In this document: positions 54,855-64,000 of the stretch, piece by piece
Numbering within the stretch: position 1 is the first letter of the stretch
Layout: each line of letters opens with the position of its first letter
Source of the DNA: Triangularia verruculosa
Lineage: Eukaryota; Ascomycota; Sordariomycetes; Sordariales; Podosporaceae
NCBI GenBank assembly: GCA_033296885.1
Contig: MU863893.1
Coordinates: 62,001-126,000 of the forward strand
Direction of reading: 5' to 3'
DNA: 64,000 nt
Notes under the pieces: generated by a model
The model's database searches: none
What the model was told of the DNA's origin: nothing
Seen by the model: only the letters and a program-made list of their open reading frames with translations
Made by a program: the position numbers and the translations under genes

Positions 54855-56043
54855 ATGTCCTTCTTCAAGAAGCTCGCAAAGGACTTCGAACAAGATTTTA
54901 AAAATCTTGGATTGGGGTCTGACAAGAAGGAGCAGAAGCCTCCCACTCCCAGTGGCGGTGAGTTTTGGACCAAGTCGAATGAGATGCTCGATCTGCCTTG
55001 CTGATATACAAGCAGGAAACTATCCTCCTCCTCCTCAAAACCAAGGATACGGCAGCCCCTCCCCTTATCAGCAGCAACAGCAGCATCATGGCTACTCAAC
55101 CCCTCCTCCTCCTCAGCACGAACAGCAGACCCGGGATTATGCCCCTCCCCCGAATGTAGGCCCACGCCCGCCGCCGCCTTACCAACCCCCCTCGGACAAG
55201 CCGCCTTTGCCCTCTGGTTGGGTCCCTCGCTGGGATGACCGTTACCAGCGCTGGTACTGTATGGAGTTTCTCACCCCGCTACATCACGCCTAGTTTCTAG
55301 TGACTAACGCGGGCAACAGATGCCGAGGAGTCTACGGGCCGAACCCAATGGGAGGCACCGGGCCATGACGTCTCTGCCGGCACCCGTTCTCACGGTTCCG
55401 GTGGTGGATACAGCGGCCATTCTGGGTACGCCCCCCCTGCCGGATATGGCGGGGGTGGCTATCAGCCTCAGGGAGGATACGGCGCACCCCAGTACAGTCA
55501 AGGGGAGCACAAGGAGAAGAAGAGCAGCAACAAGATGGCCATCGCCGGTGGTGTCGCTGCCGGAGCCGTTGGTGGTGTTTTGCTGGCCAATGCCCTTCGT
55601 CAGTACCCCTTTTCTTTCCATATCGCAAGCAAAAGCTCTCTACTGACACTGTGGTAGATGACTCTGACTCCGACTCTGATCATGGCGGCCACTCTGGTGG
55701 GTATGCTCCCGCCGCCGCTGCCGCCGCCGCCGCACCTGTTCCCACATATGTGACGAACAACTACTATTATGGCGACGAAAGCCCTGCCCCGCCCCCTGCT
55801 CCTTACGGTGAGCCTGCTGGGTATGGTGATGTTCCTCCGGGACACATCCCGACCCACAACGCATACGGCGAGGAGATCGATAGCAGTGATCGCGAGTCGC
55901 TCAAGGAAGCACGGGAGCGCTATGAGGAGGCGCTCGAAGACGCCGCGTCCAGCAGTGCCAGCAGTAGTGACCTTGAGGAACTCGAGGAAGCGAGACAAGA
56001 GTACCAGGAAGAGTACGAGGAGGCCTATTACGACGAGGATTAG
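54855..56043 (+). CDS. WW-domain protein with Q/P/Y-rich tract and glycine-rich helix
   Basis: Exons 54855-54957, 55016-55258, 55320-55598 and 55658-56043; introns 54958-55015, 55259-55319 and 55599-55657; 336 residues. The N-terminus is an amphipathic helix (MSFFKKLAKDFEQDFKNL). A Pro/Gln/Tyr-rich tract includes YQQQQQHHGY. A WW domain (PLPSGWVPRWDDRYQRWYYAEESTGRTQWEAP in parts) is reassembled across the second splice, with both signature Trp and the Tyr-Tyr pair. A Gly/Tyr-rich stretch, an alanine/glycine helix (MAIAGGVAAGAVGGVLLANAL) like a glycine zipper, and a strongly acidic, probably coiled C-terminus follow. WW domains bind Pro-rich ligands. No specific function is known to me. Confidence 0.83.
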
Positions 56044-56590
56044 ATGTTTCGTCACGGTATCTTATAGTTGCCCGAAGCAAGCGTTGAATAAGAGGAGTTG
56101 CGTCAATGAACATGCCGCAGCGCATTTTGAATGATCCATAAACCTGTATTGATAAGACGTAGGGCATACCCTGCAACCCCCCTGAGCCATGTACCCGGAT
56201 AAATGAAGACAAAGCCGGTGTTGGATGTTCAGAGTGCATGTGTGGGTAATCAGAGCTTGGCGTGCCACTGGATAAGTGTCGCAGGCAAGACGGCGTGAGG
56301 CTCACCGATGGCAATATGTGCCATATCTGGGAATATAAACCGGATCGGCTCGCCCGGAACGAAACAACAGGCGGTCGGCACCCTGGATGTCACGTATTGC
56401 TTACCTATCCACAGCATCGACAACACTTGTTTCCGAATCCTGCTGTCAACGTGCAACAATTCTGGTGTATTATACCGATAATTTCACGAGCTTTTGGTGG
56501 CGCTCTACAACAAGAGCTGAGGCACTACACAAGTCAGACACGGAAAGATACCAAATCATGGGAGTCCACGTTCATGAGCACTGCCTCAAG
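56044..56590. other. Intergenic, no gene seen
   Basis: Between the WW protein and the rhodanese-type gene; includes the alternative ATG at 56558 of the latter. Confidence 0.45.
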
Positions 56591-57172
56591 ATGGCTCGCC
56601 GCGATGATGGGACGCCGTGGTGGTCAGCGTTTCCAGAGCCCGCTTCATCACCGGCCAAGATAGCCGCTTCTGAAGTCGCGCAGCTTCTCCAGGGCCGGGA
56701 TTTGCGCAAGCCCCATGGATTTCTCTTGGTTGACACTCGGCGAACAGACTGCATTGGGGGAACCATCCAAGGGTCCCTTAACCTTCCGGCTCATAGCTTC
56801 TACTTGATGAGAGCCATGCTCCATGACTTGTGTAAACAGGCGGGCATCCAAAGGATCATTTTCTATTGCGGTGAGTTTTGTTCTGCGCTTCCTTCTCAAG
56901 CTCTGAGCTTCTGACATGACTGACTGTTGTGCTCAGGGTCCTCCAACGGCCGAGGCCCAAGATGCGCCGCTTGGATGCAGGACTACATCAATTCTCTTTC
57001 TGACGGCCATGGTTCCGACTATGAATCTGACTCGGGATGCGCGCCGGAAATGGCAACGCAGGTGATGACGGGTGGCATTCGGGGCTGGGTGAAGGCGTAT
57101 GGTGGAGGGATGATGGAAGGATACGACGAAAAGACTTGGCAGGACCCGAAGCCTGACGAGGAGACTCGTTAG
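56591..57172 (+). CDS. Rhodanese-fold C(X)5R phosphatase/arsenate-reductase-like protein
   Basis: Exons 56591-56870 and 56937-57172, intron 56871-56936 (GTGAGT/CAG), 171 residues. An in-frame ATG at 56558 would add 11 residues; the later one was chosen because it has an A at -3 and the family begins shortly before the PWW motif. The rhodanese fold shows FLLVDTRRTDCIGGTIQGSLN (the strand-and-loop start) and the active-site loop FYCGSSNGRGPR, built across the splice. Cys-x5-Arg is the Cdc25/Acr2/Ych1 active-site spacing, which suits phosphate or arsenate, rather than the shorter loop of sulfurtransferases. VMTGGIRGWVKAYGG closes the domain. Substrate unknown. Confidence 0.82.
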
Positions 57173-57439
57173 AGGAGCATGACATACCGGTCAAGGGGTA
57201 TCTCGTTTTCTTTTGGCCCTTCCATTATCAACCAACCTGACGGGCCATCACCCAAGCCGTCCATGCTTCCCGTTCTCTAGTTTTCTTTCTCAAAAGGAAG
57301 TAACGCCGGACCCCGTTGCCCAAAATACAATAGCCTATTCCCACAGTTGTCCCATATCAAACATGATGCGATACCGAAGTGATTTCTGCCCGACGTCGCC
57401 CAGATTTATATTCGCAAAAAGGATCGAATGTAATCGTGT

Positions 57440-57887
57440 TTAGCCGCGGTGACCTCCCCTATCATCACCCCCAATTCTCTCGAGGGCTTCGAGCATGACG
57501 ACCGAGTTGCCGCGGATGACCTGAAGAAAAGTAAAAAGACCAGTTAGCCAGACAAACGCTAGGGACCCGAAAACAGCAGAGTAAAGACGTACCACCATGC
57601 CGAGCTTGACCTTTTCGCCGCCATCTTTCTCCTCCACCGCGTCATCCATCACGATATTTAAAAAGACCTGTTTTCGGGCTTGTCAGAACGCCGGTGCAGG
57701 ATCGATGAAAAGAGATGTAGCATACATCGTACCCGCGCAGGACACCGATGACCTTGCGGCTGCCGTTGAGTTGGACAAAGAGGCGCTTGTCAAGATACTG
57801 TTGTAGAAATGTTAGCGTATACTCATCAGGAAAACAGATAATAATCAGACCGCATGCCTTCTTCAGTTCTGGTTGCGCGGGTGCCAT
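57440..57887 (-). CDS. SMX2: Small nuclear ribonucleoprotein SmG
   Basis: Exons 57887-57858, 57797-57726, 57667-57593 and 57520-57440; introns 57798-57857, 57668-57725 and 57521-57592; 85 residues. SmG is one of seven Sm proteins forming the ring on U1, U2, U4 and U5 snRNAs. The Sm1 motif (KRLFVQLNGSRKVIGVLRGYD-VFLNIVMDDA in parts) and Sm2 motif (GMVVIRGNSVVMLEAL in parts) are reconstituted only after splicing. Introns 2 and 3 are GT-AG. Intron 1 appears to be GC-AG: after the AAG AAG codons the sequence reads GCATGC, and no GT donor keeps the frame. It shares a 543-bp divergent promoter with NTR2. Confidence 0.93.
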
Positions 57888-58430
57888 CTTGAATGTCGGG
57901 GGGTGTGGTGTTGTTCTTTGCGCGGCGAGCTATTCTGCGATTGGCGATTTGATGGGCAACTTCAATGCTGCTGCTTCACGCTTGCAAGTGGCTCCGACTC
58001 TGGGCTGTGGCTCAGGCGCGTGGTGCACGTCTCACAGCCAGAAATCTTCCCCAAGGAGTGATGTCACGTGTAGCGCCGATAAGATAAGATCCCCGTGACA
58101 GATAGATGAGCATTGCGGCATCTTCCTCAGCACAGCAGCATACCTTGCGTTCTGAGCACCGAGCTCACCACATGCCACCCAATCAGACTCTCCATCAATA
58201 GTATGTCTGTTTCCTATTTCCCTGTATTGCAGACAAAACTGGCCCAAAAATGCCGGGTTCTCAGAAGGGTTCCCGTGTAAGTGTTAGCATCCCAGCTGCC
58301 TGATTGGTTCTAGCTATTCAAGGCCAAGAGGGGACCCACTCTTCGACTGTGTCAATCGCGGGTCTGCGCCAGCCAAAATCACCCTGGAACAACTCGCATC
58401 ACCACTTCAGTCACTCGAAGACACGGCAAA
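57888..58430. promoter_or_regulatory. Divergent promoter region of SmG and NTR2
   Basis: 543 bp between two head-to-head spliceosome genes. CCCAATC at 58183-58190 is a CCAAT box candidate; ATAAGATAAGAT near 58079 carries doubled GATAA-type cores. No gene seen. Confidence 0.45.
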
Positions 58431-60106
58431 ATGAGCACTTTCGGGTCCAAGCGCAAGGCGCGCATTATTCAGACATTTGACGACGATGCTAACGACATAA
58501 ACGCACCTCCGTCCAACGGGACAGAGGACCAGAAATCATCTGGTAAGTATTGCGATATTCTGTCAAACAACCAAAACCCTCTTTTGCTGATGACCAAAAG
58601 AAGAGCAAGCAAGCTGATGCGCTGCCGCCAGAACAGACCGCCCCTGCGCGCATCAAATTCCGATCCAAATCAGCCAAGTCATCGGCTTTACGAAAGAGTC
58701 TGAATGTAGCCGATGAGGACGGCAACAACGGCCACGCCACACCAGCTGCAACAACCACCGGAGAGGACGAGGACGGAGATTCCAATGCGCCGGTAGTGGT
58801 GCGTCCAGCGTTAGGCCGCGCTGGATCCACAAAACAAAAGAAGCGGCCAGCTACATCATCACGACTGTCATTTGGAGGTGCTGTGGAACAAGGAACAGAA
58901 GAAACGTCAGGAGCCGAAAAGCCATTCACACCCAAAAAGACATTGGGGCAGCGCGCACTCGAAAACAATGCACTTCGGAGATCTGCTTCTCTGCAGAACC
59001 TCTCGGGCACTCTGCCCATGAGGTTTGGCGGAGGCGACGAAGACCGGCCAAAATACAGCAAAGCATACCTTGAAGAGCTGCAGTCGTCCACCCCAGCCAC
59101 ACCACAGAACGTCCAGGTCGTCGACGATGGCGATGCGATGGACCTCGACCCCTCGGAACTTGACGGCGCCTTGGTTGTCCAGTCTACCTCCTCCGCAGAC
59201 CTTGTGCCCCATGGTCCAACAGCAGCCGCACATGTCCTCAGCGCAGCCGAAATCCGCGAGCGCAAAGACCGGCGAGCCCGCCTGGCCCGAGAAGGCGTTG
59301 CGGCATCATCGTCTGATTTCATTTCTCTGGACTCCGGTTCCGACTCGGAATTCCCCCAGCAATCCTCCTCGCGCGTCATCCTCCCATCCCAAAAGAAAAA
59401 GAAGTCCGACACCCGGTTGATAGCCGAAGACGAAGATCTCGGCGAAGGATACGACGAATACGTACTCGATAACCCTCTTGCTCTGGGGAGAAAGGCAGAG
59501 CGCGACGCGGCAAGGCGGCACCGGGCCGAAATCGCAGAGTTGATCAATGCGGCCGAGTCTGACGCCGAGTCAGATGACAGCGAGGCCGAGAGGCGGGCCG
59601 CCTACGAAGCCGCACAGCGGAGGGCCGGAATGGACGGTCTTCAGAAACCAGAAGAGGACGAGGAAAACATTGCTGGGGACGCGGTGCCGAGGATGAAACC
59701 TTTGCCCAAGCTCACCGAGGTCCTCAACAGGATGAACGAGATTGTGCAGGGGCTGGAGGTCGAGTTTAAACGGAAGCAGGTCGTTGTCCAAAGTCTAGAA
59801 AAGGAGCGAGGGGAGATCGAGAAGCGGGAAAGGGAGGTGCAGGAAATCTTGAACCAGGCGGGCGCAAAGTACCAAGCGGTGGTGGCTGGTGCTGCCAACG
59901 GCGGTGCCGGTGGTGGCGTATCTCCTATAGTGGCCGGCGATGTTGCTAAGCTGGTGCAAGAGAGCATCAACGGGAGCGTGACAGGGCAGTCCCCGTTGCG
60001 GCCTTTGCCCCCTAGCTTTGCTGGAGACTTACCGATGGAACGAGGGCTTGAGAGCTTCGGGACACCTACCAGGAAGCAGCAGGATGACGATGAAATGATG
60101 GACTAA
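58431..60106 (+). CDS. ntr2: NTR2-domain spliceosome disassembly factor (GCFC/NTR complex)
   Basis: Exons 58431-58542 and 58614-60106, intron 58543-58613 (GTAAGT donor; the only AG that keeps frame after phase 1 is at 58612-58613), 534 residues. The opening MSTFGSKRKARIIQTFDDD, a basic IKFRSKSAKSSALRKS segment and KAYLEELQSSTPATP are typical of the Ntr2 family; DEYVLDNPLALGRKAERDA and a C-terminal coiled region (residues about 400-450, LEVEFKRKQVVVQSLEKERGEIEKRE in parts) follow. Family knowledge: with Ntr1 and the DEAH helicase Prp43, Ntr2 dismantles the post-splicing intron-lariat spliceosome. The protein is acidic and Ser-rich, probably largely disordered and phosphorylated. Confidence 0.85.
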
Positions 60107-60489
60107 CACGACACTGGAGCACCACAGTAAAAGAGCTCTGGCCAAAAAGACTGTTAATCAAATAAAAGACACCATTGTTGTCCTCTCCCAAAACAAAACG
60201 AAAACAAGTCCTAGGTACATACCAATGCCAACGCCATGTAGACAGCTTCTAATAAGACAAAAGACAGTATGATACAGCTGAGCCCTCTTCGCCAACACCA
60301 CCGCCAGTTCCAACAAAACAGTCTCTCGTTCTCGCATCATATACCCCATAAACCCTGTGAATGACCACGCCCAACCGTGCGTATGCAGCAAAACCCAGTT
60401 CCGATTCCAATGAAATATACAGCTTGACACCTTTCAAAAGCCACCCAACATTCTCTCATCACGAAAATAATTCAACCGTCTTACGGCTA
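60107..60489. other. Convergent 3' intergenic region
   Basis: 0.38 kb between the stops of NTR2 and the Vps3844-type gene; AAATAAAAG near 60160 and AATAAGAC near 60250 look like A-rich polyadenylation elements. No gene seen. Confidence 0.4.
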
Positions 60490-61800
60490 TTACTTGGTCG
60501 CCCCTCTGCTGACACCAGCACCAATGACACCCGGCAGCTGCTCCTGGCCGACACTGAATAGCAGGCCGATGGCAAACGTAATAGCGCCGACGATGGTGAT
60601 GGTAAAGCCCGTGATCAACCAAAACGGAACGCTAACGTCCTTCTTCTGGCAAGTGTTGCCGCCCCAGTGAACTGTCTTCTTGCCCCGTGTGCCAGGCTCG
60701 TCACCGCGGTGAACAATCGTGGCCATGCACTTGCACGTAAAGCAAACTCTGGCGTCGGAGGCCGTAGCGTTGCCGGTTCCAAACTTATTGACACAGGTTC
60801 CGTGGCCAGAGCAGTCATTGGTAGCCTCCTTGCAGGCATCCAAAGACAAAAAGCAGGCAGGGATGGCCTTCTTTTGAATCTTGACCTTGGTCGAACGAGT
60901 GGCAGTGGAAGGTGCCGGCCAAACAACGGTGCTGTCGGTGATAACCCTTTCTCCAAACTCACGGCGACGGTTGCTAACAGGGGTGCCAGCCATGGCGGAC
61001 CACGAGTTGACCTTGGAGGTGCGGGTGGACTCGGGAAGGACAAGGAGAGTTAGCTCGAGGTCATTAGTTGCCACCAACTTGTTGATTTGAGGGAGGGAAG
61101 CGAGAAGCGCAGAGTGGGTGGAAGAAGACTAGGGATATCGGTTAGTTACATCAGACACCAGTCAATACCAAACCGACGTTTACGGTACCTTTTGCACGTC
61201 ATATTTCACAACCGATGAAGGACCAGTCCAGCATTCTTCGTTGAATGGGTTGATGGCATGGGCGAGCTCGCATGGCTGAGAGGAGGCGGCCCCTAACTGG
61301 TGGAAGAGCGTCATGAGGTGCTTGTTGGCGGCAGATGAGGGAGCGTCGGAGACGTGGAAGGCAGCATGGTGACCCGAATTTGTAAGGGCCTCCTTGAGCT
61401 CGCGGCTCTGCTGGGGTGTCACGCCTTCGAGGACGACGACTAGTTGTGGGGCATTGGTCTTGTCGGATTGTGTGAAGAGGGGCTCCGGGCCGGTGCCGAA
61501 TCTCGCGATGTAGCTGACGGCGGTCTCGGTATCGATCGAGCGTGGAATGTCGCGCAGGTCACTGCCGTAGCGTTGTCTCGATGCCTGGAAGAGAGTTAAT
61601 ACAGAGAGCTTGAGCGTAGACATATATCAAATACGCACCCTTTGGAGCAAGATGTGACGCGCAACCTCCTTGGGGACGCTTGGTGTTTCGCTTGAGCTCT
61701 GTTGGTTGGCCGACAAAATGTAGACATCAGCCGTCTGCTGGCTCGCGGCCACGGCAAGCCCAGACAGAGCCGCTGCTGTCAGGCCAGCGAGGAGCCTCAT
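60490..61800 (-). CDS. Vps3844-type (DUF3844) ER membrane protein
   Basis: Exons 61800-61639, 61584-61189 and 61128-60490; introns 61585-61638, 61129-61188; 398 residues. A signal peptide (MRLLAGLTAAALSGLAVAAS) starts a long lumenal domain. Near the C-terminus lies an EGF-like cysteine array (CFLSLDACKEATNDCSGHG, then CVNKF, CFTCKC and NTCQKKD) directly before a membrane helix (FWLITGFTITIVGAITFAIG) and a short cytosolic tail. That cysteine array plus helix is the hallmark of the fungal Vps3844 C-terminal domain. The family is tied by name to vacuolar sorting, but its biochemical role is not known to me. The divergent neighbour is an uncharacterised membrane protein. Confidence 0.85.
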
Positions 61801-62382
61801 GGTGATTACGGATTGAATTTCGGATTGGAGTGTCGATGGCAGCTCGTCCGAGGCGTGATGGGTGTTGTCTGTGCCAGTGGACTTGATCTTGATTGACGTT
61901 GGAGCTGTTATCGGCCCCTGCAAGCAAGTTACGGATGGCTGGCGCAGCGGTTGGAGAGGCGATTGGTCCGTGCGCGAGAGGCGCCCCACTCTTCGACACC
62001 CTGGTGGTGGCCATGATGCGCACTGCGAACTGCGGCCGCAGGACGGGACCCTTCCAGTCTTCAACTTTCAGGTTATCCAGCCCAGCACTCGACAAAATCG
62101 ACGACACGACACGGGAATCAAAACCGGAATTTTTAGAATTGACGAGCACTCTACAGCGGAACTTGTCACCCATTCTCAACCGCTTTACGGTTTCTGTTCG
62201 CATTCGTGGGGTCGTTGCGTCGCGCAAGCCTCGACTCGCCAAGTCGGTAGAACGCAAAAGAACAATCGCAGCGCAACACTCCGAACGTCGCCGACCGACC
62301 GTCTGGCTACAAGTCTTTGCGGCCTCGCAACCTTTCCGTGCCCTTACAGGCCGCCAACAGGCGTGCCGCGATTCCCGTCATC
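61801..62382. promoter_or_regulatory. Divergent region between Vps3844-type and unknown membrane protein genes
   Basis: 0.58 kb head-to-head spacer with no gene seen. The frames at 61862-62468 on the plus strand overlap the start of the next gene and have no domain support. Confidence 0.4.
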
Positions 62383-63705
62383 ATGTCGCGCCTTTTCAGG
62401 CCGTCTGCGGTTCTCCGGTTCCCCAAGGCATTTTCGAGGGTACCAGCCGGCCAGGTGATCAGGATTGAAAGACTACGGCTCAAGCAGAGGAGGCGATTCC
62501 GGTTCCTTAGCTTCGCCATCAAGACGGTTCTTGTTTACAACTTCTTCGAGATATGCATTGCCGGTCCGCTCGTAAAGCTCGTGGAGTCTGAAGACCTGAG
62601 GGAGGAGGTGGCGGAACATGAGGACCTCGACATCTTCATACCCTTTCCCTTGACCACGGAGCGACACGAACCACAACCTTACTCTGGAAAAGATCCAGAA
62701 TGGCTAGAGTTCGTGCGTCTCTCCAAAGACAAAGACACGCTCGATAAGATCAGAAGTGAGTGGCCAGCCTGCAGTCCCGCCCTTTGATCAGTAACTAACT
62801 TGGCTTGCGCAGAGGAAACTGTCCAGATGGTTTGCGATGCCGCCGCAAAGAACCCTGCCCTAACATGGAAGGTTGGCAAAGATATGAAAGTGAGGAGATA
62901 TTGGATGGATGTGGATTTCCCTTATAAAGCACCACCAGTGTACACACGCACAGGGTATGCCGCTCTACCCCAAACGGTCAAAACCTCACCACTAACATGA
63001 AGCAGCTTACTAATTACGGACGAAGTAATCGCCATTGCAGAGCAAGAGGTTGAGTCGGCAACAGTAAAACTTCTTGAGCGTGTCTTGTGGCCGAAACCTA
63101 TGGCGCTCTCGACGTGGGCACTTGGGAAGGCACTCGTTGGCCGTCAGCTGTCATCAGTGGCGCAATTCTTCGGATTTGAAGGCGACAGTTCGACTCATCC
63201 TCCTGACCGTCCTGTAGGCGTAGGCCCCTTGCCTCTCCCGACAAACCACACTACCGAGGTCCAAAAAGCCCTGGAACGCATCCGGGCGCAAGCAACCAAA
63301 CGACCAGAAGACGTCAATGATCCTAGGTCGATCTCGCCAGCCCCTAACACTCCCCCCGGGCCATCCAGAGACAAACCTATCAGCTTTCCCCAGAGACCGT
63401 CGGGCGAGCAAAATGGGAATCCAGAGAAGTTTCTTGGCCAGGAAAAAGTTCAGTCTTTGGTTGGGCTGAGGCCTTGGGAGGAGTTCATGAAGACGTATTC
63501 CAAGGTCTGGAAGCCGATCCGACCCGATCCGCCTCGAGGTTGCTTCGCCGTCTCGGGTCTCATCGAGATCGAGACGTCGAGGGGTTACGTGGTGATTGAC
63601 GTCCTGTCATGGTATAATCCAAAAACACGCTCGCATGATCGCAAATCCATGTGGATGTCGGTAAGGAGGATGCAGTATAAACAACAAGCGCCGATGCGTC
63701 CCTGA
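62383..63705 (+). CDS. Uncharacterised, probably mitochondrial membrane protein
   Basis: Exons 62383-62755, 62813-62954 and 63006-63705; introns 62756-62812 (GTGAGT, CTAACT, CAG) and 62955-63005 (GTATGC, CTAAC, CAG); 404 residues. The N-terminus is Arg-rich and free of acid (MSRLFRPSAVLRFPKAFSR), like a mitochondrial presequence, and is followed by one hydrophobic helix (FLSFAIKTVLVYNFFEICIA). The middle has TWKVGKDMKVRRYWMDVDFP; a Pro-rich linker precedes a C-terminal block (CFAVSGLIEIETSRGYVVIDV) that looks like a folded beta domain. I recognise no family. The three splices are well supported by frame and signals. Confidence 0.72.
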
Positions 63706-63788
63706 TCTCACAGAGGGTTGTACGCCGCCTGTTCAGGATGGCGAAGGAAAAACACATATCAGGCTTGCATGGGAGGGCGTTTATTGGT

Positions 63789-64000
63789 TTATGCATTCTG
63801 AAAGAAGTGGCTGATCACGGCACTCTGGTCAGCGGGTATAAGATTGCTTGTAAAAGATTCATTCGGCAGCATGGGCAGGATAACCCACAAAGGAAGCGGA
63901 AATAGATACCAGAGGCGTTGATTTGCATTTTTGACCCGGAACTCAGGGTAGCGTTGTGTTGTTGAACAACAGATGTTGGTGGCTGGAGACTCAACCACAT
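63789..64000 (-). CDS. Possible C-terminal exon of a gene beyond the right edge
   Basis: An open frame runs in from the right edge and stops at 63789. Its end (RLWYLFPLPLWVILPMLPNE, then LIPADQSAVISHFFQ) has a hydrophobic segment and a coherent composition, and the convergent placement 83 nt from the previous gene's stop fits. With only about 69 residues and no recognised family, it is tentative. Confidence 0.35.
   Translation of the reverse strand, partial: VVESPATNICCSTTQRYPEFRVKNANQRLWYLFPLPLWVILPMLPNESFTSNLIPADQSAVISHFFQNA

Noticed and set aside
58489..59547. 352-aa minus-strand frame opposite NTR2
   Set aside because: Ser/Arg-rich mirror of the acidic, Ser-rich NTR2 frame; no start context or family.
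1..64000. 5S rRNA, transposons, RIP-mutated repeats and CRISPR arrays
   Set aside because: I looked for the 5S internal control region, terminal repeats, transposase or reverse-transcriptase motifs, AT-rich decayed blocks and spaced direct repeats, and saw none.

Overview
This window looks like nuclear DNA of a filamentous ascomycete (Pezizomycotina, most probably a Sordariomycete). The reasons: roughly 25 well-spaced genes on both strands; short introns (50-80 nt) with GTATGT/GTGAGT/GTAAGT-type donors, CTAAC/CTGAC branch motifs and CAG/TAG acceptors; and typical fungal families (Zn2Cys6 regulators, PTH11-like receptor, OPT and Dal5-type transporters, secreted CAZymes, metacaspase). I reconstructed splice structures by eye; the joined exons of every complete model give a length divisible by three. 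No transposon, rRNA, CRISPR array or RIP-like AT-rich block was seen. One intron-containing tRNA-Gln(UUG) is present.

Layout. 0-9 kb: a Zn2Cys6 regulator running off the left edge, KEOPS subunit Cgi121, mitochondrial proline dehydrogenase, a Tim17-like membrane protein, a small unknown protein whose first coding exon is only the ATG, and the tRNA. 9-30 kb: a nutrient-acquisition stretch with a ZIP zinc transporter, a stand-alone secreted AA8 cytochrome, an MFS sugar transporter, a BNR-type beta-propeller protein resembling rhamnose-glucuronate lyases, a second Zn2Cys6 regulator, a secreted aspartic protease, an OPT oligopeptide transporter, a CE15-like glucuronoyl esterase and a PTH11/SAT4-type seven-helix receptor.

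32-48 kb: a Ted1/Cdc1-like ER phosphoesterase, a secreted Gln-rich protein with cysteines only at its two ends, TIM50, a 2EXR/F-box-like protein, nitronate monooxygenase and a Dal5-type permease. 48-64 kb: a seven-helix RGS protein, a metacaspase divergent from a WW-domain protein, a C(X)5R rhodanese phosphatase, SmG divergent from the spliceosome-disassembly factor NTR2, a Vps3844-type ER protein, and an unknown membrane protein.

The best candidate for an undescribed system is 10.5-18.6 kb, with CE15 at 27-28 kb: AA8 redox protein, sugar porter, uronate-lyase-like propeller, local regulator and a glucuronoyl esterase lacking the usual catalytic Glu. I infer a glucuronate-centred plant-polysaccharide locus. 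The second is the metacaspase/WW pair, whose Q/P/Y-rich tracts resemble each other across a shared promoter.
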